From NCBI GenBank assembly GCA_026874595.1, contig CM049322.1:54761886-54825885 (forward strand): DNA of 64,000 bases. Reading direction: 5' to 3'. The stretch comes from Sipunculus nudus. Lineage: Eukaryota; Annelida; Sipuncula; Golfingiida; Sipunculidae. Position 1 is the first letter of the stretch. Each line of letters starts with the position of its first letter. Of the stretch, positions 35,050 through 46,343 are shown in pieces. The position numbers and the translations under genes were made by a program. The notes under the pieces are model-generated. The model was not told where the DNA came from. It saw only the letters and a program-made list of their open reading frames with translations, and searched no databases.

Positions 35050-38000
35050 CTTTGATATTATGAAAAAAAAAATCATTTAGCGATATTAATGATATAATTT
35101 TACATGGTTTACGTTTTATCCAGACGAAGATATATTTATGAATGATACAAATCTTTAGTATATATACGAAGTGCATGCAAAATCGTATATAGGCCTACTG
35201 TAACATATTTCATAGATATCTTCTGTAACTTAGATGGAAGATACATTTAATTAAGATCAATAGCCAACATTAAAGATCATTGATCACAGTCAGAAGGTTT
35301 GTTTCTAGCAATAGCTGAAGTGGACGAATACCAAGGAGTTCTGGTGCAATGTTTTATGTGTAGCCTACACATCAATATTGGCACCTGACATGAACAAATA
35401 GGGTGAACCGGTACTCTCCCCAAAACACTCGCGTATGTTTGTGATGTAGACCTATTCTGTAAACGTTACTTTTTTGTATATATATATATATATATATATA
35501 AATTGATTTCGAGTTTATAGATAGTCTTATGTATTTCGTAATACGACACAATAAGAAAAAATGGAGAGCATATTTGGTCTTGTGTCTTGTGATGCTAGAA
35601 TATAGTTTACTGATAAGCCTTGTATGTCACTACCCAATTTAAAAAGCCATCCAGATCTCAACATTCTCTCTTAATTATTTAGGCCCTATTGCTAAAATAA
35701 TGATTTTGTACAAGCTGAGGCTAGGTGTGATCAATAATCAATGTTTATTTTTATAATAATCATTGGTTTGTATAGGCTGGGAGTATATGTCTATACTAAA
35801 AATAAAAGGAAGGCCTGGACTCATTTACAAGCGAAATCGGGGGGGGGGGTCTTGGTGTTATGACCCTAGAGAGTATAATAACGAAAAGACTCCCTATCTA
35901 AATCACAGGGATGATCATTAGTTTTATCAACTTATGAAATAGAATGTCATCAATTGTAGGTAAATTTATAATTTATTTCCTAGGGAATAAAATTATATAT
36001 AAAATGAAAATTTATTAATAATAACTGCGAAAAGAAGTGGATGAAATGGGAGATGTTATAGCTCAAGGGGGCTTCGCACTTGATCCGTCGTTTCAGGTAT
36101 GGAGACTGGGGGGGGGGGGGGGGGGGGTCTGTCTAGGTTCATTAAAAAAGTTAAGGGCCCCCAAAATCCACTTCTACCATTGATGTATGACATAATGAAA
36201 TGAGTGCCAAGGGATCGAGAAACACCTGTCGTTAACAGTTATTGACCCTGCAAATGGGTCAGTCCAACCCGGGTTTATTCACATGCACAATAGAATTGTG
36301 ACATACCATAAGGCCGCTTTTAGGGCAGTTCGGCTGTTTTCGGCTGAATTTTAAGTCTTGGAGATAAGCAGTAAAACAGAATGTTCTATTGTTAAACTTC
36401 CCCACGTAAATATACCTTTTGCCTACCAAAATACAATACAAATGTCCCGAACTTTGGGGGGTAGATACTTTTAATAAATACTGCATGAAGGCTGTTTATG
36501 GTCGGGGTATGGAGAGATGTGTATAATATAAATATATCTGTAAAATGCCATTGATCTAGGGGTTCAACTCCTTGTTTTATGTCAATTATAAATTTGCACA
36601 GTGGAATTTGTTATATCATGTGCTGGGTACTGCATGTTGCCACTGGCGGTCAATGTCAAATGTCATCCAGGGACATGTCATAGGGTACGGTGCATGTGAT
36701 GGCTATATCTGTAACAGTTTTTCATTACGTTTATCATTAACACTTTGTCATTAAGAGATCTGTGTGTTTTGTCTATCTGTGCAATGAAGTTTAACCAAGT
36801 AGCCCAAGTAACTGGCAATTTTCCTCTAGACAGTACAGTACCCAGATTGTCCTCTTGAGAAAGAATGTTCTCTACAGTGTTATTCTTGTTAACCTTAGTT
36901 CCTGCTGTCCTTGGTCTGCCAGTCCAAGCTTGCCGATTAACTGAAAAAGTCCTTTCAAAAAGTTAGATTTTCCTATTCGCAGAACGTAGATTCCACCCCT
37001 TCTCTGAAAATTCTTTTGCAATGACGCCCCTCTCCATGCCTTTTCCATGAAGCAACACTTGATCAATTCCTTCTCGGCAGAGCTAAAAAAAAGTATTCTG
37101 TATACAGCAGGGCATTGAAATCAAAAGTGCTTTATTTTGTTTTTGGCATGGAAATATGTACATAGTCACTTAGGAGCAAAAGACCATCACACCTGTACCA
37201 TATGTGCTGTACCGAGATGACACTTGACATCGACCGCCGGGGACATCATATGGCTGTATACAAAGCATTGGATATAGCAAATTTCACTATGCAAATTTAT
37301 TCATGTCATAAACCAGGAAGTTGAACAGCTGGATAAATAAGATTATACAGGCATATTTATATTTTATACATCTTTCTTCTCTGTAACTACTAATACAGTT
37401 TTTATGAAATAATTAACCCTTTAAGTATAGGACTTTTTTTTCTGAATCACCGGTTATATTTGTAATCAACACTATGATGACAGACCCTGCCGCTGCCGAA
37501 GCTGACAGAGTATTGTGTGATCTGCAAATCGTGTCATGGGTGTATCGCCGTACAACATCTCTGACATATATAAGAAGTCGAGGTTTTATATTTAGATTGA
37601 ACGGTAATATTAAAGTAAAAATCTGTACCTGGGTAAAACCTATTTTGTTTATTTTTTTCCCTTTAATCTGCTGTATTGATCCTCCAAATTAATTGGTATT
37701 ATTTATGCATTTGATATGATTTTGTTACACATTTGATTGACTTTTAACGATGCACTTTAACCTTGGAACATAGTTAATATCCTAATTATGATTGAAAAAA
37801 CTGTCGTATGGCCAGATAAAATGTCAGTCAGCTCGCCTCTGCGAATAAAGTATTTACATAATATATGGATGCGGCACTGATAAAAAAAGAACCCTTATCT
37901 AAAGGAAAATGCAAAGTCGCCTCCGTCACCGGATTATTGAAATAATCGGTTAATGTAAAACGTGTTCAAATAGAACAACTTATTCCACAATGGTCATCCT

Positions 38001-38907
38001 AGGCAAAGAGGGGGAACTTGTAAACAATTCAAAGAAGAAATGCAGGAATTTTCTCGTAACCTGGTCATCTGATGAAAGAGAACTGATTTTGTTTTAACAA
38101 GAAGGTTCTATATATTCACATCTGGAATCGTTTAATACATAAATTTTGAAAAAAAAACTACTAAGGAACAACAACGGTTTGCGAATAAAGACCAAAGGAA
38201 GATATGTAGAAGGTAAATGCGCCTGCTGCTTTTGATTCACAAGGTTGATAGTTTTTGGGGATCGTTGTAAATTACCAAAGAACAGAAAACAAGAAAACGT
38301 GTCCTGTACAGTTGAACATATTTTTTTTCTTTTTCCAATTTAGTTCAGACAAGAATTGTATTAGAATGCAAAGTTTTTAACATCCATTCTGTTGCTCTAC
38401 TGTTAACCTATATCCATGTTCCTCTACCGGAAACTTATGCCGTGAAGAGTGTATTATTTCATCTTAATTGAGAGGAACTCTAAACTCGAAGGGCTCGTTT
38501 GATTGATAGCTATGATTGATAAGGCTGAGCATATGTTAGCTTCTGGTTAGACAGAAGACTATAAACTGCGCATGTGTGACTTTAGTGTGACTCTAGTGAG
38601 CAATGCATCGGGGCAATATATATGGTATGTAAAGTGAGTGCCTAATGGTAACATTAATATAATCCTACATTTACATTTTAAAAAGTGATTGTTTATTACC
38701 AGGACAATTGAAACGTCGTTTCTGATTTTCTTTATTTAGACGCTTGATAGGTTGGTTAAGGCAGTGCGTATGGTGTGTGACACTTCATTATCACAAGCAG
38801 GTTTAAAGGTACCTAAAATCCTACTACCCACCAAGGGGTCGCCTGATTTATTTGTTAGCTTAGAAAGGTTAACCAGATTTTATGTTGCATCAAGGCAAAC
38901 TGACATT
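35050..38907. other. Probable first intron / intergenic DNA, no gene seen
   Basis: AT-rich with small open frames on both strands that show no family motif. Includes a short TA run (35479-35501) and one copy of a dispersed repeat (35812-36345). At 38319 (minus) a short frame MFNCTGHVFLFSVL resembles the signal exon at 44294, and 38490-38620 resembles the DNA upstream of that exon (see findings). Confidence 0.5.
35812..36345 (+). repeat. Dispersed repeat with long G tracts, copy 1
   Basis: Matches 41389-41920 in the same orientation over about 450 bp: ggcctgg, a G tract, gttatgacc, then aataataactgcgaaaagaa, a second G tract, tctaggt, gggatcgagaaacacctg. The G tracts are 11 (35839-35849) and 20 (36108-36127) bases. 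By eye, identity outside the G tracts is about 80%. Confidence 0.8.
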
Positions 38908-39084
38908 TCAAAAGTGCGCGTTAGAGTTTTCCTTTAGCATGTAAAAAGAAGTGGAATTAATGGCATAATATTCCAATTTTTGTACTCTGATTTCCTTTGC
39001 CTGTGTAGATGAAAAAAGGGGGAAAATAAAACAAGAGACGATAATTACGTAAACCGCAGTTAATACCCCAAAATACACAATGAT
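38908..39084 (-). CDS. Possible last exon with transmembrane helix
   Basis: After acceptor TTTCAAATATAG at 39085 the minus strand stays open in phase 1 and reads QGIIIVYFGVLTAVYVIIVS, then CFIF, a single hydrophobic helix, followed by a tail of about 40 mostly polar residues (AKEIRVQKLE...) and a TGA. It could be the membrane exon of a separate single-pass receptor starting at the signal exon 44294, which would then not belong to the lectin-NACHT gene. There is no family match, and chance is possible. Confidence 0.22.
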   Translation of the reverse strand: MIVYFGVLTAVYVIIVSCFIFPLFSSTQAKEIRVQKLEYYAINSTSFYMLKENSNAHF

Positions 39085-41388
39085 GATTCCTTGAACTATA
39101 TTTGAAACAACATGGAACAACGCTCAGTCATATCTCGGAATTATTCAGGGTTTTGTTCCTAGGATCGGATGTGAACCTTATATTTATGTATACATATAAA
39201 AACACACCTCGTCTCCAGAGGACTCATTCCTATGTGGGAATTTTAGATCGATAAGATGAACATTTTATCCTGCTTCAAGCCAACATGTTGACTTTTAATT
39301 TGCAAGAGTAATTTCATGGGTCATTTCAGGATAATGGTATAATAGACGGTATTCGAACATGATGTGAATTCAAGGCTCAGACACATTTGAAAATAAACGA
39401 GTGTTAAGTGAATAAAAATTACCTTCATAAATTAATTCGTTATTTAAACATAAAGCTGTTTGCTTTAATTGTGTTATATCTTGATAAATCATATATAAAC
39501 ATGAAAGGTCCTTTCAAATTAATTTGACCTTCAAATGAACATATCCATTTAAATACAAGGAAGTAAAGTATAAAAAAAAAACAAGCGGACGCCTTTCTCT
39601 AGTAGCAACATGTTGTCGTGCAATTTTTGTAGGAAACCTGCTTGAAAATATGAAGTTTTAAATCGCCCAACGCTGCACGCATATCAGTGGCCCTCACTTA
39701 CCGGCATGTTTCAAATAGAGTACAGTGTTTTATCTGTGTTAGAAGTTGGACTTAATGTCATCTAGGTCATGTTACAACATTCACAGAAGGGCGGTTTATT
39801 CATGGCCTAACTCGAATAGACCCGTCATGTATTATCCAATCAAAGTTCAACTGTACCTGTTGACAGGTAAATACAAGTTAACATTTAGTTTGTAGCAGTG
39901 GGTTTGTAATATATATGCAGGATAAACAGCAAACACACAGTGTGACATCGATTAATCTAAATGTTTCTATGTGATTTTTCTTCAGTTTATTTTCAGAAAC
40001 CACCGCTGCTAATCATGATTTACATTTGCACATATCACCTGGACATTGTACGTAAATAAAACACTTAAAGCCGCCTTGAACTTTCCGCCGGTAAAGATAT
40101 GGCACTCCGTATTGGACATGACGTGATGATCATCTTTCGCCTAGTGCTATTTACAAATATTGTTATGAAACAATAACAGTAATTTATGTTATTTACCGTA
40201 TCTTAAGGGTAACAAGTTATATGTTTTTCTGAGGCAAAACGGTTACTGTATGACCTTTAACCCTAAGCCAGTTATGAGATACGGATTGGCAATGTATGTG
40301 CCTTCATAATGTTGTGTTAGTTATTACTTTATAATTCACAAAGCAAGTAAGTTTCCAAATTTACTTCTAAACCCTATTACATCAATATAAGGTATTTATT
40401 ATCGATTTCTTGAGTATAATGAATCTTTTGCATTTTTAACACATTTATATTGCAATGTTAAGATTGTTTACATTTTCATTTATATATATATATGTCAGTG
40501 TCAGGAAGTAAGGAATGTTGTGCGTGTAATGAAAAGAGATTTCAGCAACGTTATACCAAGAGAAGTATTGTGAAAAGGTAGGGTTGTCAATCAGCAATAT
40601 CGGAACAAGAGGGATGCAGATGTCCAGATTTTGGTTGATAGTAATGTATTAATTGCGATATTGAAAATATCTGGATGTAGTGGCGTAAGCTGAAAAATAT
40701 ATAGTGTAGGTAAAGGGAAGGAGAGCCATCGTTTGTGTTTTTAAGGCATTTAGGTAACACGCGGCCGCTATTATAAGCATTCCCATCTTTGTCGGAACCA
40801 GTTGAGCTGTTTTCGGCGAGAGCGTACACGTTATTTAGAAACCACTCAAAATTCACTCCAAATGATATGTTCATTAAAATAATTTATTTTCATATCGGTA
40901 GGTAACTGCGGGAACCAGTGACGGATCCATGTGTTACCTGCTATATAGAGAACAGTTTATATATGTAAAGTAATGAGGAAATTTTGCACCTTTCTAAAAA
41001 AATATGAGGATATTCTGTTCTCAAAAATGTCTTTGCAGAACGTAGTCAAACTCTTCGTATGGCGGGCTAAAATATTTATATTTCTCGCAAATATGGATAT
41101 CAACTTGAATGTCCAAACATTGAATGGTTATAACATTTTGATTACCAATACCTTGAAAATGCCCACTTATATTTATAACTTGCAAAATAGCATAGTTTAA
41201 ATGCAATCCTCGTGGGAGTATAATTGATATGTTCAAGTCGCATATTAAATCTGCGTGCAATTTACCGGCTTCTGTGGTCTAAGCACCCCCCCCCCCCGAT
41301 TCAACAGAGCACAGATGGTGAGTTCGAGTATTAGACGAGGAGCAGTGAAATGTTTCACAACCCTAGCTGAGCTATGTAGGCTAATGGA
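39085..41388. other. No gene seen
   Basis: AT-rich single-copy sequence. The minus-strand open stretch at 40587-40874 and the plus-strand one at 40973-41200 show no motif and no convincing splice context. A C tract (41286-41298) lies near the right end. Confidence 0.5.
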
Positions 41389-41920
41389 AAGGCCTGGTGA
41401 CATTCACAGGCGAAATTGGGGGGGGGGGGGGGGCTGTCGGTGTTATGACCCAACAGAGTGTAATAACGGAAAGACTCCATCTCTTATTAAATCACAGGGC
41501 TAATCAGTAGTTTCCTCAACCTTTGAAATATAATGTTATCCATTGTGGGTAAATTAATAATTTCATATCTAGGGAGTAAAGTAATATAAAAAAATGAACA
41601 TTCGTTAATAATAACTGCGAAAAGAAATAGATAAAATGAAAGATGTAAGAGCTCAATGGGAGTCCCCTCTTGATCCATGGTTATAAGGGGGGGGGGGGGG
41701 GTGTCTAGGTCCATTATAAAACAGTTGCTGGGCCTGAAAAGGGGGGCTCCACTCCCCGGATCCGTTTCTACCGTTACTTTATGCTTACATAAGAAATGAG
41801 TGCAAAGGGATCGAGAAACACCTGTTGTCTTAATCCCGTGCTGCATGGAGGTTGATTAAATTGAGAATGACCATTAGGCCGGATTTTGAGTTTTGCCGAA
41901 GGCAGTTCGGTTGGTTTCTG
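41389..41920 (+). repeat. Dispersed repeat with long G tracts, copy 2
   Basis: Direct-orientation partner of 35812-36345. G tracts of 16 (41418-41433) and 15 (41687-41701) bases sit at the same places as in copy 1. The minus-strand open frame over this region is repeat sequence, not a gene. Confidence 0.8.
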
Positions 41921-44227
41921 TGGTATACTCACTCAGGTCGGAAAACACGAAAAATCAATCAAAATGATGTGTACATTAAAAATTTGCCTTTTGTTTTATC
42001 TTAAACTGACAGATTTAACCGAGAGATTATGTATTTTCTGAGAACACTACCATTATCTCCTAATTGCCCCATCCGGAACCGCACCATTGCCCCCCGCACA
42101 ATGAGCAAATAAGTGTCTCCGTGGTAGTTACATAATCATTAACATGAATAAGGATCTCTAATGACTACAAAGTATTCTGGATGCAAACGCTCATTCCCAT
42201 TTGATACTATGATGGGATTAAATTTGTTATGCTCCACGACATCACCTTATGAGGTACTAGGAATTAATACGTAGTATGTGTAATATCAAACGGCAATTGC
42301 TCTTAAAATTAATCTACTGAATAAATTCATCAAATCATTTGGGTGGAACTCGTACTTTAATTATAATCAATTTTCTAGGACATTTTATGTTGCTAGTATC
42401 AGGTGCGCACTCAGATATTTTATCATATGTTATCGGAGTAGAACTCTGACCTTTGGCATGAACCATAACATATTTATGAACTCGTATGCTTTCAATTCCA
42501 CAAACGAGGAGAATACTGCACTATTTGCACAATCTGTGACAAGTTCCCACTATTGGCTCAATCCTTGACAACAGCTTCCTTTCAAATACAATTGACATTT
42601 ACCACGGTAGAAAGCCAAACAACTTATTAGGAAGATCATTGGATGGAAAGGAATAAAGTAAACAGTTATGGGGCCACTTGACAAACAGTTATTGGTACCT
42701 ATGATAACGACACACCAGCAAACATTTTAGTCTAATTCTGCATAGGACGAGCATATTTTAGTATCAACTTGTTACTGAATGTTTGCTGTCAATAAAGACA
42801 AATACTAGACATCCCTTTGCAACATAATATCGACAAACCAAGCATTACCAGCTGTCTTTATCTGATAAATTTGAACATCCATGTTATGTTTATATGGCAA
42901 GGTCAACTGTCTAAGTTGATTTTTTAATATTCCAATACCTTATCTCTGTATAGGCTTACCAAAGTTTTCTACCCTCTCCAGCCACCGTGTAAAGATCTGG
43001 TGCATGTTTGATAAATCAATGCTATTCTTGATAACCTTTCCATATTTATTTCGCTCACTTTGAGACCAGGAACCTGATGGAGAGGTCCCTGAGCTGCTAA
43101 AAGAGGTAGAAATATTCGTACGTTCTAGTTTCTCACCTACTTTTTTGAGATATGACCAACACAACTATTTCACCTGCAATATATCACCACGATTTTTGTT
43201 ATTTATATATAAAGTCTCATTAATTGCAAATGTACTAGTTGGTGAATGAACATTAACACTTGTTTGTAAGGAAACATACACAATACAATATTTTTACTAT
43301 GTGATGTTTAAAAGTACAGAATCCAGGATACATATGGCTAGATATCGATTCGGTATTTGTTGGTATCATAAATATGATATAACAACATCGTCAGCTGATA
43401 TACGCAATCCGCATCATGGATTTATGAAGTATTGTATGTAATTAAAAAAGTTGAATCTCGTGTTGTATTTTTTATTGTCAGACTGCTTATACTCTAAATG
43501 TTTCTACTACTTAATGAACAATAATATTAGCGGACAAAAATACCTTTCATTTAAATTATGCTGATGTTGATTGTTGCCCGGGTTTCGTGAGGTAATATAT
43601 TCGTGTAAAGATCTATGTGTATGTATTTATGCATGAAGTTAAAAAAATCCTGTAACGTCATTGTTAAATTTCAAATGAGCATTTCCTGCATTCGTGATTT
43701 CTAATTAATCAAACATTGTCTCTGTTCAGTAACTGATTGTATCACAGTTGCACCGGTCTCACGTGATCAGGTGACAGGAACTTTAAGTGTATGCCGGACT
43801 TACCAGAGCTCTGTCAAGAAACATGACAGGATCATATATTTGTTTATTTTCAGTTTATTTTGATTTTATATATACCTGAAGTATAGTTGTAAACAATATA
43901 TGTTTAAAATGAATGTTATGTATAAAATATGATAATGAAAGCGACCAGATAATAATATATCTGATATAATTTTTCCACATAAAACTCAAAATGTAACACC
44001 AACACAAATATAAGGCAAGTAACTCAGAGGCATAAATACAAACCCTTCAGACATGATCAGACAACATGGCGTACATGGAAAATGTAGTGCACAAAATGGT
44101 GTCTTAGATAAGGGAACAGAGCTAACATACCAACGGGCCTGGCTACCAACTGTTTGGCAATAGAATAATCCATCATGTTGATCTAAGACAAGCTGAAAGT
44201 TCCATGTAAACAAGGTAGGAAACCTAC

Positions 44228-44294
44228 CTTGGACAGCGACCACAAGGAAGTAGAATAACGCACACAAGAAGACACCTCCATCGGGTGGAAACAT
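44228..44294 (-). CDS. Signal-peptide first exon (candidate start of the lectin-NACHT receptor)
   Basis: ATG at 44294; the product starts MFPPDGG followed by the hydrophobic run VFLCALFYFLVVAV and VQ, a typical secretory signal of 22 residues. The exon ends at a strong donor (CCAAG-GTAGGT) in phase 1, exactly the phase required by the acceptor at 35049. Joined directly, the receptor would be 1597 residues with a 9.2-kb first intron. A TATA-like box lies 93 bp upstream. Alternatively it starts another gene ending near 38908. Copy B has the same exon with a stop codon. Confidence 0.55.
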
Positions 44295-44386
44295 ATTTCC
44301 CGCTATTGTAAGTCACACCTATAGTTCAAATAAAGTTAATCTCGAAACCCGATGACACTTATCCCTACACACGTGTTCCGCCACTG

Positions 44387-44394
44387 TATTTATA
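44387..44394 (-). promoter_or_regulatory. TATA-like box upstream of signal exon A
   Basis: TATAAATA on the minus strand, 93 bp before the ATG, with an E-box-like cacgtg a further 22 bp towards the gene (44370-44375). The spacing would leave a 5' UTR of about 60 bases. Conserved in copy B. Confidence 0.35.
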
Positions 44395-45020
44395 ACTTAA
44401 TAAGCAGTGTAAGTTTCTTATCTATATTTACCGTTGGACTTTGTGTAACCTTACGCCGTCACATAGAGGTCGAATGATTGAAAGCTTGGTTATAGGCCAG
44501 CTATAAATGATTGATATGTTAGTTTGTTTCGAGGTAGGTTGTTAAATAAAACTTACGCATGTGTCACTAGTTCACTCACTCTACCCAGTATATGAATTGA
44601 GTCGTTAATGTGGCAACGTTTTTAATTTTATTAAGCGCACTCCGTATGTTACTGTCAGGCAATCCTTTTATTCAGAACATCTGGACATTATTTATCATAT
44701 GAGATATCATGTGTAGTGCACTTTTCAGGTTCACTTATTAAATTTTAATACTTATTGATACTTCATTCAATTTGAAATTTTACATTTTGAAATTAATAAA
44801 AGTAAATCATATTTTATATTCATTAAAAGCAGATGAATACTGTAAAACATTTTCAGGAACAGTTAATAAAAATGGCATGTTTTTTTACACAGAGCTTAGC
44901 ATAAAATACCTGTAGATGATAAGTACACGTAAGAATTACACCCTGACCCTAAAAGGCTATATTTAAATATAAAATAACAATATCTGTTTGGTTTCACCAA
45001 GAAATCGTTATATCCTAACA

Positions 45021-45022
<2 letters not shown>

Positions 45023-45076
<54 letters not shown>

Positions 45077-45148
45077 TTTTACTGTAGTAACCTCTGGATT
45101 GAGTGGCAGTGTTCATAAATCTGAGCACGTGCTGAGCAAGGGTAAGGT

Positions 45149-45211
<63 letters not shown>
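45023..45211. repeat. Two (TA)n microsatellites, copy A
   Basis: TA runs at 45023-45074 and 45149-45211 flank a 74-bp unique piece (tcgttttactgtagtaacctc...). Run lengths differ from copy B. Confidence 0.95.
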
Positions 45212-45532
45212 TTTAATTTCATGAGGTTAACCCTATTCTAATTTCTGCTTCGAGGCAAACCTGTGACTCAGAAATTTGTATCGTGAGTCAATCATAGCAC
45301 ATGCAAAATGTTGGTCAAAGGCTTGATTGTAAAAAATATGAGTTTATGTTCTACATACGACAAAAAAATATTTAAGGGGATAAAAAATAGTAAAATTAAC
45401 TCTCTAAATCAAGTCACTGCTGAACGAAAAATAGAGCAAAAGAAACCAAGAAGGAAGCTATTTGAACAATTCTTTAGTATTTCTCATATAATAAGTTCAT
45501 TGTCGGTTATATCTACATATATATATGAAAAA

Positions 45533-45537
<5 letters not shown>

Positions 45538-45577
<40 letters not shown>

Positions 45578-45613
45578 CGAGAGAGAGATAGAGAAAGATG
45601 ATGGGGGGGGGGG
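45538..45613. repeat. (GA)n microsatellite followed by G tract, copy A
   Basis: GA repeat with a few interruptions (45538-45592), then atgatg and an 11-base G tract at 45603-45613. Open frames here are translations of the repeat. Confidence 0.95.
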
Positions 45614-46064
45614 ATTTGCTATAAGGAAAAAATTTGTTATCACAAGCAGTCAAAGTGTCAAGATATTTAAGAATCTTCGTCGGAAAATATAAAAAAAAAC
45701 CTTTGATTATATAATTTTGCATATGTCAGCAAAGCCAGATAATAATATATTTAAATGTATATAAATGCTGACATACATGATTTTATATGAAGGTGCTACA
45801 GGAGTTGCATCACTTGAAAAAAGCAACCATGCTTAGAAATAGGGCCCTTCAAAAATAGGAAGGGTGATTATGGTAAATATTGGACGCGAAAATGAGCGTT
45901 TTTAAAATAAAAAGAATGCTGAAAGTTAAGAGTTTAACGTTTCGATTACATTTTTACCGGAGTGCCGGTTTCGGGAACACTGTGACCTATAACCTATCTA
46001 AACCTCTCACAATATTAAAACATTGTGTTAAAGTGAAAATGTGTAGAATGTAGATCTCATACAA

Positions 46065-46343
46065 ACAAGTGAAGAATTGAGAAAAGACATAGCTTTGCAA
46101 GAAGTGATCTGCAATGAAGGCGTTTGTTTTGCTTTGAATGATTTAAAAGTACAAGTGAATAAAGATTCAAGTAAATTTTCTACTCAAACTCAGGTATACC
46201 AGTTTTGTGAGCTGTTTAGATATTTACAGAGAAAATTAATTGATGTTATGCATTTATCATTGAGTTATCCCCATTACCCTCCGGAAGTGGTACACCACTT
46301 AATACGGACACATAGCAGACATCGTGTCACCTGGACTTTATAG
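46065..46343 (+). CDS. Unidentified open stretch, possible exon fragment
   Basis: Open without an ATG from a possible acceptor (GAATGTAG) to a TAG: it begins DLIQTSEELRKDIALQEV and continues through FALNDLKVQVNKDSSKF and YQFCELFRYLQRKLIDV to the stop. The composition is protein-like and amphipathic, but I do not recognise a family. Its first half lies in the 243 bp missing from copy B, so if it is a gene, copy B is broken. It may be a transposon remnant. Confidence 0.2.
   Translation, partial: TSEELRKDIALQEVICNEGVCFALNDLKVQVNKDSSKFSTQTQVYQFCELFRYLQRKLIDVMHLSLSYPHYPPEVVHHLIRTHSRHRVTWTL

Noticed and set aside
41487-41846. 119-codon minus-strand frame
   Set aside because: Lies inside a dispersed repeat and includes translated G/C tracts.
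42940-43164. 74-codon minus-strand open frame repeated at 52025-52249, considered as a terminal exon
   Set aside because: Begins right after an in-frame stop, has only a weak acceptor, no domain, and A/B differences include several amino-acid changes, so there is no sign of constraint.
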